Source of the DNA: Photobacterium aphoticum
GTDB taxonomy: Bacteria > Pseudomonadota > Gammaproteobacteria > Enterobacterales > Vibrionaceae
Assembly: GCF_001029435.1 (NCBI RefSeq)
Contig: NZ_LDOV01000010.1
Location: 310,001 to 374,000, forward strand
DNA length: 64,000 nt
Direction: 5' to 3'
The notes beneath the pieces were generated by a model. It was given only the letters and a program-made list of their open reading frames with translations. It was not told where the DNA came from and ran no database searches. Made by a program: the position numbers and the translations under genes. Below, piece by piece: positions 8,803 through 17,725 of this stretch. The stretch's first letter is position 1. Every line of letters begins with the position of its first letter.

Positions 8803-9760
8803 GACGTTTTCTCACGATAACAATAACGATGGACAGTAACAGCGCAAAGGCCAGTGGATACGGGAACCATTCTTCACGAGGACGCCAGGTTTGTTGGGCG
8901 TTATTGATGGGCTCCAACTGGTCAATCATTGCGTAAATCTGTTTTAGCTCTTGTGGGTTACGGGCGCGGAAATACTGGCCGCCAGTCATTTCAGCAATGC
9001 GGCGTAGCATATGTTCATCCAAGTCTTGTGACGGATTCACCGTGCGCGTAGAGAAGAATGTGCGTTGTTCCATCTCTTCTGCGCCGACACCGACGGTATA
9101 AATGGTCACATTGCTTTTCTGTGCCAGTTCAGCCGCCTCAAGGGGATCAATCACACCTGCCGTATTGGCCCCATCACTGAGCAAGATGATGACGCGCTGT
9201 GGCGCATCACTGTCGATGAAGGTTTTTGTTGCCACACCCAGACCTTCACCAATGGCGGTACTTTGGCCGATAAGCCCCAGTACCGTACGGTCAAGTTGCT
9301 GTTGTACCGTATTGCGGTCAAAGGTGAGTGGGGTTTGCAGATAACCGTGGTTGGCAAACAGTACTAACCCGAGGCGATCCCCTTTACGTTCACCAATAAA
9401 GTCATGCAGAACGTTTTTAACGGCCGTGAGGCGGTCAATGTGATCGCCATTGGTCGTTACCATGTCTTCCATTGACATTGAGCCGGATAAATCGACTGCA
9501 AGCATCATATCGCGGTGCTCAGGGCTGATTTCAATCGGATCGCCGTACCATACAGGTCGCGCACAGGCGACAACCAGTGCTATCCATGCGGCGGCCATCA
9601 ACCCTATTAGCCAGCGACTTTTCTTCTGTTGTTGACCAAGGCCGGCAGGCAATTTAGGTAAGCGGATAGCTGCCGGTTGAATGGTCGGTTTACTGAGAAA
9701 ATAGACCAAGAAAGGTAATGGCAGCAGGGCAAACGCCCATAACCAGGTAAATTCAAACAT
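8795..9760 (-). CDS. batA: BatA-like vWA protein
   Basis: 321 aa. Two membrane segments at the N-terminus (about 5-22 and 52-70) and one at the very C-terminus (YPLAFALLLSIVIVIV) bracket a von Willebrand A domain with complete MIDAS elements: DLSGSMS, a central Thr (IGQSTAIG) and LLSDGANT. This is the Aerotolerance/BatA architecture. It lies between the DUF4381 gene (11 bases) and batB (8-base overlap). It probably forms a membrane complex with BatB, assembled by the MoxR ATPase. Confidence 0.9.
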   Translation of the reverse strand: MFEFTWLWAFALLPLPFLVYFLSKPTIQPAAIRLPKLPAGLGQQQKKSRWLIGLMAAAWIALVVACARPVWYGDPIEISPEHRDMMLAVDLSGSMSMEDMVTTNGDHIDRLTAVKNVLHDFIGERKGDRLGLVLFANHGYLQTPLTFDRNTVQQQLDRTVLGLIGQSTAIGEGLGVATKTFIDSDAPQRVIILLSDGANTAGVIDPLEAAELAQKSNVTIYTVGVGAEEMEQRTFFSTRTVNPSQDLDEHMLRRIAEMTGGQYFRARNPQELKQIYAMIDQLEPINNAQQTWRPREEWFPYPLAFALLLSIVIVIVRKRHG

Positions 9761-9771
9761 GACACATTGTC

Positions 9772-10260
9772 CTACTTATTCTGCTCATGCTGTACAAACT
9801 GTGCTTTTTTTATCCACACTTTGGCTTGTTGTAAGCAGGCTGCATATTGCTTTTCACTCAGTGGTGTCGGAGAAAACAGCCCTTGTTGCCATTCGCTAGA
9901 GAGCGCCATGAAACCGGTATGTTTCATCGGTAACTGAGCATCAAGGAACGATAGCCATTTTTCTCCCGTTAACCCAGCAACTTGCTGACGTGAACGGTAG
10001 GTCATCGCCATTTGGCGCAGCAGTTGGTTGAGTTCACCAAACTGATTAGGTTGCGTGAGCCGTTGTAATTGCAGAAGTGCTTCGCGGCGTGCCCGATTTT
10101 TTTGACGATGACGCCAAAGCCAATAGCCCAAAAATAAAGCGGCAATCACAGCGATCACCAGGCATACCCACCAGCCCCAGGCTAAAGGCCATAAGCCCGG
10201 AGCAGCAGGCAGATGAATGTCAGCCAGCGGCAATACGGGGGTTGTGGTTGCATCAGCCAT
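9772..10260 (-). CDS. DUF4381 membrane protein
   Basis: 162 aa. A short N-terminal stretch is followed by a tryptophan-flanked membrane helix (GWWVCLVIAVIAALFLGYWLW, about residues 26-46) and a basic cytoplasmic helical domain. This is the DUF4381 family found only in MoxR/Bat operons. I start at ATG 10260 because AGGAGG lies six bases before it; the longer reading from 10284 adds residues without a ribosome site. The start overlaps the DUF58 stop by eight bases. Its role is unknown; it is presumed to be part of the Bat membrane complex. Confidence 0.85.
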   Translation of the reverse strand: MADATTTPVLPLADIHLPAAPGLWPLAWGWWVCLVIAVIAALFLGYWLWRHRQKNRARREALLQLQRLTQPNQFGELNQLLRQMAMTYRSRQQVAGLTGEKWLSFLDAQLPMKHTGFMALSSEWQQGLFSPTPLSEKQYAACLQQAKVWIKKAQFVQHEQNK

Positions 10261-11224
10261 GTGTGCCTCCTTGTGCACCCGCAAAACCCAATTGTTGCAT
10301 CAGAGGCTGCGCAGCCGATAGCGAATGCAGTGGGATCGCCAGACGTTTACAGAAAGCATGCAAGAACTGTTGGTGGGATTGGTATTGTTGATTCAGGCCG
10401 TCACGAGTACGGGATGAGGAGAAATCCAGCCAGGTTGCCTGTTCATTATCCGTGACGTATTCGACACCTTTGAAGGTCGTTTGTCCTTGTTCCAGCGGGT
10501 CATACACTTGTACAAATTGAATACGGTTATGCTGGCGTAACTGACTTAAACGGCGCTGATCGGCGTCGTTCAGTTGATAAAAATCACTCAAAATCACAAT
10601 TTCACTGCCTTTAGGACAGAGGTGATGCAAGTGTTTGAGCGCATCGGCAAACGGTAAACTCGCCACAGGTGATGCCTGTTCGTTGTTTGTGATGGCTTGG
10701 TGAGCCGCAATCATGGCATTGATGACGTTCAATGGCCCTTGCTGACGACCCGTAGGCTTACAATCAACCAAAGTATGCCCGTCATAGATAATAGCCCCGA
10801 TACGGTCTTTTTCACTGATCGCCAGCCAACTGAGCAAACTGGCAAAATGCGCCGCTTGCACAGATTTGAGCATCAATTGAGAGCCGAAACACATGCTGGC
10901 ATTGAGATCAATGAGCAGCATGACCGGTTGTTCGCGTTCTTCGGTGAACAATTTCGTGTGGGTTTTACCGGTACGGGCGGTAACGCGCCAATCAATAGCG
11001 CGAATATCGTCCCCGGGTTGATAAGGGCGCACTTCGGAAAAGTTCATGCCCCGACCTTTACGGCGACTCTGATGCTGGCCATTAAGCTGTGACCAAACAC
11101 TCTGCGCTGGCGGTAGCCAGCGCACGGATTGATTTTTGTATTGCAACAGCTCAGCCAGACACAAATTGACGCCATCACTGTGTAGAGGCAGTGCTGGAAT
11201 CGTTGTCTGTGTTGTCATGCGCAT
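10253..11224 (-). CDS. DUF58 domain protein (vWA-like, MoxR partner)
   Basis: 323 aa. The family signature VRPYQPGDDIRAIDWRVTA (about residues 66-84) is clear, followed by a vWA-like fold with a MIDAS-type DLNASM. No membrane segment. DUF58 proteins are usual clients or adaptors of MoxR AAA+ ATPases. Two ATGs fit: 11224 and 11218; the latter forms an ATGA overlap with the moxR stop. I give the longer form because AGG lies just upstream, but either is possible. Confidence 0.88.
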   Translation of the reverse strand: MRMTTQTTIPALPLHSDGVNLCLAELLQYKNQSVRWLPPAQSVWSQLNGQHQSRRKGRGMNFSEVRPYQPGDDIRAIDWRVTARTGKTHTKLFTEEREQPVMLLIDLNASMCFGSQLMLKSVQAAHFASLLSWLAISEKDRIGAIIYDGHTLVDCKPTGRQQGPLNVINAMIAAHQAITNNEQASPVASLPFADALKHLHHLCPKGSEIVILSDFYQLNDADQRRLSQLRQHNRIQFVQVYDPLEQGQTTFKGVEYVTDNEQATWLDFSSSRTRDGLNQQYQSHQQFLHAFCKRLAIPLHSLSAAQPLMQQLGFAGAQGGTHG

Positions 11225-12171
11225 GCTACCTGTGCAATCAGATGTTCAATAATGGTATCCGCTGCGATACCTTCTGCTTGCGCTTCATAGCTGCGCAATA
11301 GGCGGTGACGCAGTACCGGGTACGCCATGTGTTGAACATCTTCAGGCGTGACATAATCACGACCGCACAACCATGCATGGGCACGCGCACAGCGATCCAA
11401 TGCCAATGTGGCACGAGGGCTGACACCCATTTGTAGCCAACCCGCTAATTGTTCGCTGTAACGGTTCGGTTCACGGGTCGCCATGACCAAACGAATGATG
11501 TATTGCTCCACATCTTCCGCCATGTGAATGGTCAGCACTTCTTTACGGGCGGTGAAAATCTCTTGCTGGGTAATGTGTACCGATTCTGTCGGCGCGACGC
11601 CCAACGCTTCGCCTCGGTTCAAGCGCAGAATTTCCAACTCACTGGCCGCATCCGGGTAATCCACATTGAGTTGCAGTAAGAAACGGTCTAGCTGCGCTTC
11701 AGGAAGCGGATAGGTCCCTTCTTGTTCAATCGGGTTCTGGGTCGCCATCACCAAAAACAGATCCGGCAGTGGGTAGGTGTTTTTACCCGCCGTGATTTGT
11801 TTCTCTGCCATCGCTTCTAGCATCGCTGCCTGCACTTTTGCCGGTGCACGGTTAATTTCATCGGCCAGTAGTAGGGCGTTAAAGATGGGCCCCGGCTGGA
11901 AGGTAAATTCACCGGTTTCCGGGCGGTAGATATCGGTACCGGTTAAGTCAGCCGGCAAGAGATCTGGCGTGAACTGAATACGGTGGAACTGTCCTTCAAT
12001 ACAATCAGACAAGACTTTTACAGCACGGGTTTTTGCTAACCCCGGAGGCCCTTCAACAAGGATGTGACCATCTGCCAGTAAGGCAATCATTAACTGTTTA
12101 ACAAGATCAGGCTGACCAATAACCTGAGAATTCAGGTATGTCTGAAGGCGTTGGAATGTAGATGTCAACAT
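11215..12171 (-). CDS. MoxR-family AAA+ ATPase
   Basis: 318 aa, the usual MoxR length. Walker A is GPPGLAKT (about residues 41-48), Walker B LLADEINRA, sensor 1 MATQNPIEQ, and the C-terminal lid carries SPRATLALDRCARA with sensor 2 arginine. MoxR ATPases act as chaperones that insert metal or assemble vWA proteins. First gene of the six-gene operon running to 5040: moxR, DUF58, DUF4381, batA, batB, batD. Cytoplasmic. Confidence 0.93.
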   Translation of the reverse strand: MLTSTFQRLQTYLNSQVIGQPDLVKQLMIALLADGHILVEGPPGLAKTRAVKVLSDCIEGQFHRIQFTPDLLPADLTGTDIYRPETGEFTFQPGPIFNALLLADEINRAPAKVQAAMLEAMAEKQITAGKNTYPLPDLFLVMATQNPIEQEGTYPLPEAQLDRFLLQLNVDYPDAASELEILRLNRGEALGVAPTESVHITQQEIFTARKEVLTIHMAEDVEQYIIRLVMATREPNRYSEQLAGWLQMGVSPRATLALDRCARAHAWLCGRDYVTPEDVQHMAYPVLRHRLLRSYEAQAEGIAADTIIEHLIAQVACA

Positions 12172-12979
12172 GGATGGAATGTGTCCTTTAATGAAACAGT
12201 CAAGAAAACAATAGACCTAACGTATCTCAAGGAGGGGTGCTAAGCGAGCATCAGTGATGAATGAAGCACAGCGTAACTATGCTCAATCATAGTGCGACAG
12301 CACACGGCTTGAGTCACCTTGGGTATATGGACTGTCAGACTTATTCAAAAGGGTTTAGTTCACATTCTTGTGGTGAAGGGTGTTTGATTGGCTGTTTTTT
12401 AGGCGAAGACAACAGTTACGCATACATAGAGAAAAACTATTTGTGTCTACCATGTCACATTTTGCAACATTGCCTACGACGCCTGATCGCTGATGTGCAG
12501 TGAAAAAGAGGAAGAAACATCGTTTTATTAGCAACATTGATAGCAATATATTGCACCTAAATAACACGGATAAATACCCCAATCCCTCCTATTGTGATTA
12601 TGCTTAATTGTTTACTTTTTGCGCTACCTCTATGATTTATAAGCATTAACCAATTCACCCATTCTCACTTTATAAAAATCAACAATATTGACACATTTGA
12701 ATGTTGTGCATGTTGCAAAATGTAAATGTGATTCTATGCAGGAATATTGGTATGACCTTGAATGCTTTGTGTTGATATTAATATGTGCATGTGTTCTTAT
12801 AATATTTGTGAAACGTAACAGTCACCTAAGTGACTTTATCGCTCGCTAGGATGCAATTAAAAGAAACAAATGAACGAATATACGTTCAGGTTGGTTAGTG
12901 ACTTTTATGATTCAGGTATCAATAACCTGTTGAAAAATGAAAGTCATGTCGTTATCGCGATGAAATGGAGTCTTCTGAG
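12172..12979. other. 800-base divergent region between moxR and phaB
   Basis: No credible gene; the reading frames here have no family features or ribosome sites. It becomes AT-rich from about 12500. A TATAAT at 12798-12803 is a possible -10 box for the PHB operon, without a well-spaced -35. CCTTGGGTATA at 12317-12327 matches ten of eleven bases of the repeat arm at 52425. A palindrome at 12871 is listed separately. Confidence 0.5.
12871..12888. promoter_or_regulatory. Palindrome upstream of phaB (possible operator)
   Basis: TGAACGAATATACGTTCA has perfect six-base arms (TGAACG/CGTTCA) around an AT-rich centre. It lies about 90 bases before the phaB start and 68 bases downstream of the possible -10 box, where a repressor would act. 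The regulator is unknown. Confidence 0.45.
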
Positions 12980-13720
12980 ATGAGTAAAAATGCATTAGTA
13001 ACTGGTGCGAAGGGTGGTATTGGTTCATCAATCACAAAAGGATTAGTGGATGCTGGGTATCGTGTTATTGCCACGTATTACCCAAGTGGTGAAGCAAAAG
13101 CTAAAGAATGGTTTAAAGAGAATAATTATTCAGAAGATCAGGTTCGTCTTTTCCCGCTGGATGTTACAGACGCGGCATACTGCCAGGAAGCGCTTGCAAC
13201 ATTATTGCAGGAAGAAGGTAACATTGATGTGCTAGTAAATAACGCAGGTATTACGCGTGATACAACGTTTAAGCGTATGACAAAAGAACAATGGGATGAG
13301 GTGATTACCACCAACCTCAACAGCTTGTTTAACGTGACGCAACCTCTGTTTGCTGCAATGTGTGAGCGTGGTAATGCGCGCATTATCAATATCTCTTCAG
13401 TGAACGGGCTGAAAGGCCAGTTTGGTCAGGCCAACTATTCTGCGGCGAAAGCGGGCATGATTGGTTTCACCAAAGCCTTGGCAGCAGAAGGTGCGCGTTC
13501 TGGCGTAACCGTTAATGCGATTGCACCGGGATACACAGGGACACCAATGGTTGAAGCCATCAAGCCAGAAGTGCTTGATAGCATTAAAGCCGAAATTCCA
13601 ATGAAACGTCTTGCTGCACCAGCGGAAGTGGCAGCAGCCGTAACATTCCTAGCAAGCGACGCAGCGGCTTATATCACGGGCGAAACATTGTCTGTGAACG
13701 GCGGTTTGTACATGCACTAA
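12980..13720 (+). CDS. phaB: Acetoacetyl-CoA reductase PhaB
   Basis: 246 aa, exactly the usual PhaB length when started at ATG 12980 (GGAG ten bases upstream) rather than at the in-frame ATG 12965. Short-chain dehydrogenase: NADPH-binding TGAKGGIG (residues 8-15), NNAG, catalytic Ser in NISSVNGLKGQFGQ, and YSAAKAG with the Tyr-x3-Lys pair. It reduces acetoacetyl-CoA to (R)-3-hydroxybutyryl-CoA, the PHB monomer. First gene of phaB-phaA-phasin-phaC. Confidence 0.94.
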   Translation: MSKNALVTGAKGGIGSSITKGLVDAGYRVIATYYPSGEAKAKEWFKENNYSEDQVRLFPLDVTDAAYCQEALATLLQEEGNIDVLVNNAGITRDTTFKRMTKEQWDEVITTNLNSLFNVTQPLFAAMCERGNARIINISSVNGLKGQFGQANYSAAKAGMIGFTKALAAEGARSGVTVNAIAPGYTGTPMVEAIKPEVLDSIKAEIPMKRLAAPAEVAAAVTFLASDAAAYITGETLSVNGGLYMH

Positions 13721-13790
13721 TGCCTGTACGTGACTGAATTGAGCTTAAAAATAGAAACGATTGATTGATCTTGTAAGGACGCAAAACATC

Positions 13791-14999
13791 ATGACTAAAG
13801 TGTATATTGTCGCTGCAAAACGTACTCCTCTAGGTAGCTTTAACGGTGCATTGAAATCCGTGCCTGCGGCACAACTGGCAGCAGTAGCCATTAAAGGTGC
13901 CTTAGCCGATGCCAAACTGGATCCGGCGAACCTGGACGAAGTGATTCTGGGTAACGTGGTTGGCGCAGGCCAAGGTATGGGCCCAGGTCGTCAAGCTGCT
14001 ATCTATGCAGGTATCCCTCAAGAAGTACCAGCCTACAGCCTGAACATGGTGTGTGGCTCTGGTATGAAAGCCGTGATGGATGCGGCTGCGCACATCAAAG
14101 CTGGCGATGCTGACCTTGTTGTGGCGGCGGGCGCCGAAAACATGTCTCAAATTCCATTCTGTGCTTCATCTGCAATTCGTGATGGTCAAAAAATGGGTAA
14201 CCTGGAACTGGCTGACCTGTTGATTTCTGACGGTTTGACGGATGTCTTCAATAACTACCACATGGGCGTGACGGCAGAAAACGTGGTCGAAAAAGTCGGC
14301 CTAACCCGTGAGCAGCAAGACAACTTTGCCCTGGCGAGCCAGCAAAAAGCGGTCGCGGCGATTGAGCAAGGTAAGTTTGTTGATGAAATCGCACCGGTTG
14401 AAGTGGTTTCTCGTCGTGAAACGAAAGTGGTGGATACAGACGAATATCCAAAAGCGGATGCAAGCATTGAAGGTCTGGCGAAACTTCGCCCGGCGTTTAA
14501 GCGTGAGGGTGGCTCGGTAACGGCCGGTAATGCATCAGGCATCAATGACGGTGCAAGTGCCATCATCGTGGCATCAGAAGCTGCTGTGGCCAAATATGGC
14601 CTGACGCCGCTGGCAGAAGTTGAAAGCTATGCACAAGCGGGTGTAGCACCGGAAGTGATGGGCTTAGGTCCTGTTCCTGCTGTCATTAAAGCGCTGGATA
14701 AAGCCAACCTGAAACTAGACGAAGTTGGTCTATTTGAATTTAACGAAGCGTTTGCGGGTCAAGCTTTGGGCGTACTGCACGAGCTGGCCGACGAACTGAA
14801 TGTAAAAGTTGAAGATATTGCGGAGCGTTCAAACGTGAACGGTGGCGCGATTGCCCTGGGTCACCCGCTGGGTGCATCAGGTAACCGTATTCTGGTTAGC
14901 CTCCTTCATGAAATGCGCCGCCGTGGTACAGAGCATGGCCTCGCGACCTTGTGTGTAGGTGGCGGTATGGGTACAGCAGTTGTATTAAAACGTGTTTAA
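13791..14999 (+). CDS. phaA: Acetyl-CoA C-acetyltransferase PhaA
   Basis: 402 aa. A thiolase with acyl-enzyme Cys in [11 protein letters not shown], the NEAFA motif, His in GHPLGASG and the second Cys in CVGGGMGTA. Condenses two acetyl-CoA into acetoacetyl-CoA for PhaB. The start at 13791 follows AAGGAC; an upstream ATG at 13761 would add ten residues without a ribosome site. It resembles the thiolase at 21011, which lies in a degradative operon, so direction of use is judged from context. Confidence 0.93.
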   Translation: MTKVYIVAAKRTPLGSFNGALKSVPAAQLAAVAIKGALADAKLDPANLDEVILGNVVGAGQGMGPGRQAAIYAGIPQEVPAYSLNMVCGSGMKAVMDAAAHIKAGDADLVVAAGAENMSQIPFCASSAIRDGQKMGNLELADLLISDGLTDVFNNYHMGVTAENVVEKVGLTREQQDNFALASQQKAVAAIEQGKFVDEIAPVEVVSRRETKVVDTDEYPKADASIEGLAKLRPAFKREGGSVTAGNASGINDGASAIIVASEAAVAKYGLTPLAEVESYAQAGVAPEVMGLGPVPAVIKALDKANLKLDEVGLFEFNEAFAGQALGVLHELADELNVKVEDIAERSNVNGGAIALGHPLGASGNRILVSLLHEMRRRGTEHGLATLCVGGGMGTAVVLKRV

Positions 15000-15012
15000 T
15001 TTCATCGGTATT

Positions 15013-15037
15013 GTGCCTGAATGTTGAAAACAGGCAC
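15013..15037 (+). other. Hairpin between phaA and phasin gene
   Basis: GTGCCTG-N11-CAGGCAC with no T-run. It may protect or separate the upstream mRNA rather than terminate it. Confidence 0.45.
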
Positions 15038-15070
15038 GCGTAATATTACTTACTACTAAGGAAAAAAGTT

Positions 15071-15418
15071 ATGTATACGGAAATGTTCAAGTCTTTCTCT
15101 GAGCAGACTGAAAAATCACTTGCACCATACGTGAAATTCAACAAGCTTTTCACTAAAAATGTTGAAGAGCTAACTGAGCTTCAATTGGCTGCGGTACGTG
15201 CTTACACAGACCTAGGTCTATCTCAGTTGAAAGCCGTGAGCGAAGTAAAAGACGTACAGTCATTTGCTGAGTTCAACAGCCAGCAGCTTGAAACGTTGAC
15301 TAAGCTATCTCAGCAACTGATTGACGACAGCAACAAGTTCACTGCTGTTGCTCAAAGCTTCAAAACAGAAGTTGAAGAGCTAGTGGCTGAGAACGTAAAA
15401 CAAGCGACGCCAGCTTAA
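15071..15418 (+). CDS. phaP: Phasin (PHB granule protein)
   Basis: 115 aa, almost entirely amphipathic helix with heptad-like spacing (LAPYVKFNKLFTKNVEELTE; FAEFNSQQLETLTKLSQQL), typical of the phasin 2 family that coats PHB granules and controls their size. AAGG lies ten bases before the ATG. It sits between phaA and phaC and is followed by a GC-rich hairpin, a layout that would make phasin mRNA more abundant than synthase mRNA, as expected for a structural coat protein. Confidence 0.92.
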   Translation: MYTEMFKSFSEQTEKSLAPYVKFNKLFTKNVEELTELQLAAVRAYTDLGLSQLKAVSEVKDVQSFAEFNSQQLETLTKLSQQLIDDSNKFTAVAQSFKTEVEELVAENVKQATPA

Positions 15419-15434
15419 GTTAAATGACCACATA

Positions 15435-15460
15435 GCCGCCCCAGCCTTGGGGCGGCTTTA
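15435..15460 (+). terminator. Partial terminator/attenuator between phaP and phaC
   Basis: GCCGCCCC-AGCCTT-GGGGCGGC followed by TTTATTAG. The stem is very strong but the T-tract is short, so read-through to phaC 31 bases later is likely. Confidence 0.7.
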
Positions 15461-15486
15461 TTAGTCCTAATATAGAGGTCATTGTA

Positions 15487-17298
15487 ATGAACCATAACTT
15501 CTTTTCGGACTACTTTGCCAAGCTCCACGAAATGAACCAAATGTGGTGGAAGGAGTTGGATTCCGGCAAGGCAGCCATCAACAGTCCCTTAAATAAAGCG
15601 CTTAATGAACTGAGCCTTGAGGACACCTCAAAGCTATTAGAAAAAGCGGCAGCGCAGCCAGCTGTTCTTGCTAAAGTGCAAATGGACTGGTGGGATAATC
15701 AATTTAAGATTTGGCAAAGTGTCGCCATGAATAATGGTGGCGGCAATGAAGTCATTAAGCCTGAAAAAGATGATAAACGCTTCATGGACCCAGCTTGGGA
15801 CAATGAAGCGTTTTACAGTTATATCAAACAGTCTTATTTGCTTTTTAGCAATAAGATGAAAGAAACCATCGACTGTATTGATGGCATTGATGAGAACGCC
15901 AAAGAGCGTTTGAGTTTCTTCTCTCGACAAGCCATTAACGCCTTATCACCAACCAACTTTGTTACCACCAACCCTGAGTTGGCGAAGTTAACGATGGAAA
16001 GTAACGGCCAGAACTTGGTGAAAGGGATGGAGTTGCTACAGCAAGACATGCAGTCGAGTGCGGATGTATTGAAAATCCGTATGACCAACGACGGTGCCTT
16101 CCATCTTGGTGAAAACGTAGCGAACACTCCAGGGGATGTGATTTACAAAAACCATCTCTTTGAGTTGATTCAATACAAGCCAGTCACAGAGAAAGTTAAC
16201 GCGACGCCACTGCTGATCGTGCCGCCGTTTATCAATAAATACTACATTCTGGATCTTCGTGAGAAGAACTCAATGGTGCGCTGGCTGGTAGAGCAGGGTC
16301 ACACCGTATTTATGATGTCTTGGCGTAATCCTGATGCCAGCATGTTTGACATCGACTTTGATGATTACGTGGTAGACGGTGTTGTAAAAGCCGTTGATGT
16401 TGTGGAAGAAGTCACAGGCGAGAAGCAAATCAATGCGGCGGGTTACTGCATCGGCGGTACGCTGTTGGCGATTGCTCTGGCGTACTATTCCGCGAAGCGT
16501 ATGCGTAGCCGTATTAAGTCAGCGACGTTCTTCACGACTATTTTGGACTTCTCTCAGCCGGGTGAAATTGGTGCGTACATCAATGATCCGATCATTTCGG
16601 CCATTGAAGCGCAGAATGAAGCCAAAGGGTACATGGATGGCCGCTCACTGAGCGTGACATTCAGCTTGCTGCGTGAAAACAGCCTGTACTGGAACTACTA
16701 CATCAACAACTATCTGAAGGGTAACAGCCCGATTGATTTTGATTTGTTGTATTGGAATGGCGACAGTACAAACGTAGCCGTAGCGTGTCACAGCACTTTG
16801 CTGCGTCAGTTCTACCTGGAAAACCGTTTGATTGATCCGAAAGGGTACAAGATTAATGGTGTGTATATTGATCTGTCTAAGATCAAGATCCCAACCTACT
16901 TTATCTCTACTCAAGAAGATCACATTGCCTTGTGGCAGGGTACGTACCGTGGTGCGAAGACTCTGAGCGGGAAATCTACATTCGTATTGGGCGAATCAGG
17001 CCATATTGCAGGTATCGTGAACCATCCTGCGAAAAACAAATATGGTTTCTGGACAAACGATAAGAATGTGGCAGACCCAGAAGCATGGCTAAAAGGTGCC
17101 AAGCGTGAGGAAGGTTCATGGTGGGGACACTGGAACAACTGGTTAGCCGGGTTTGAAGAGGCGGAAGCCGTTGAACCACGCCAGGCAGGCAGCGAGCAGT
17201 ATCCTGTTCGTGAAGCCGCACCAGGTGGTTATGTTCTACAAAAGCTACCAATTGAAGTGTCTAACGCGCTGATCCCTAAAGTAGAAAAAGCCGTTTGA
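15487..17298 (+). CDS. phaC: Class I poly(3-hydroxyalkanoate) synthase PhaC
   Basis: 603 aa. The alpha/beta-hydrolase core holds the lipase-like box GYCIGG (about residues 318-323) with nucleophilic Cys, the catalytic Asp in STQEDHIALW and the His in GESGHIAGI. The N-terminal 200 residues are the variable PhaC N domain. Length is typical of class I enzymes, which work alone without PhaE or PhaR. It polymerises (R)-3-hydroxybutyryl-CoA on granules. AGAGG precedes the ATG. Last gene of the operon. Confidence 0.95.
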   Translation: MNHNFFSDYFAKLHEMNQMWWKELDSGKAAINSPLNKALNELSLEDTSKLLEKAAAQPAVLAKVQMDWWDNQFKIWQSVAMNNGGGNEVIKPEKDDKRFMDPAWDNEAFYSYIKQSYLLFSNKMKETIDCIDGIDENAKERLSFFSRQAINALSPTNFVTTNPELAKLTMESNGQNLVKGMELLQQDMQSSADVLKIRMTNDGAFHLGENVANTPGDVIYKNHLFELIQYKPVTEKVNATPLLIVPPFINKYYILDLREKNSMVRWLVEQGHTVFMMSWRNPDASMFDIDFDDYVVDGVVKAVDVVEEVTGEKQINAAGYCIGGTLLAIALAYYSAKRMRSRIKSATFFTTILDFSQPGEIGAYINDPIISAIEAQNEAKGYMDGRSLSVTFSLLRENSLYWNYYINNYLKGNSPIDFDLLYWNGDSTNVAVACHSTLLRQFYLENRLIDPKGYKINGVYIDLSKIKIPTYFISTQEDHIALWQGTYRGAKTLSGKSTFVLGESGHIAGIVNHPAKNKYGFWTNDKNVADPEAWLKGAKREEGSWWGHWNNWLAGFEEAEAVEPRQAGSEQYPVREAAPGGYVLQKLPIEVSNALIPKVEKAV

Positions 17299-17344
17299 TT
17301 CGAGTGAATTGACAGCCATTCTTTCCGAGATGAGATCGATCAAA

Positions 17345-17371
17345 AACCAGTGCCCGTCACTGGTTTTTTTA
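17345..17371 (+). terminator. Terminator of the PHB operon
   Basis: AACCAGTG-CCCGT-CACTGGTT followed by six T. Good intrinsic terminator 46 bases after phaC. Confidence 0.9.
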
Positions 17372-17725
17372 TGCCTAAAGAATGAGGCGAAGAGGTTTTT
17401 TCAATATGAATCGTTGCCCTGACACGCATGGTTAACGATGAATCGTCTTAACATGCTCGACGAGTCGCATTCAAACACAAGGTAGGGTTCAGCACAGCCA
17501 GTGTGAATGGAAGGGGGTTAGGGCATGCATTTAACCAAGGTGAAGTTCAATAAGCTAAGGTAAAGCTGGTGGCTCAGAATGATAAAGCCGTTGGATTAGG
17601 GATGAATAATACAGAATCAGGTTGCCCAAATGGCTTCTGTCCAGAAACGTGTTTGCTATGATGGATTTTCGTACAATTCATATTGTAAAGTATTCGTTAC
17701 CTTTCTGGCCTGAAATGCAACCAAA
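17372..17725. other. Gene-free stretch after the PHB operon
   Basis: About 350 bases with no supported gene. Base composition becomes AT-rich towards the orphan gene at 17726. No repeat or site seen. Confidence 0.4.

Noticed and set aside
12261-12503. 80-codon open frame upstream of phaB
   Set aside because: No ribosome site, odd composition and no domain; lies in a regulatory gap.
12690-12735. TTGACA-like -35 at about 12690
   Set aside because: No matching -10 box at proper distance.
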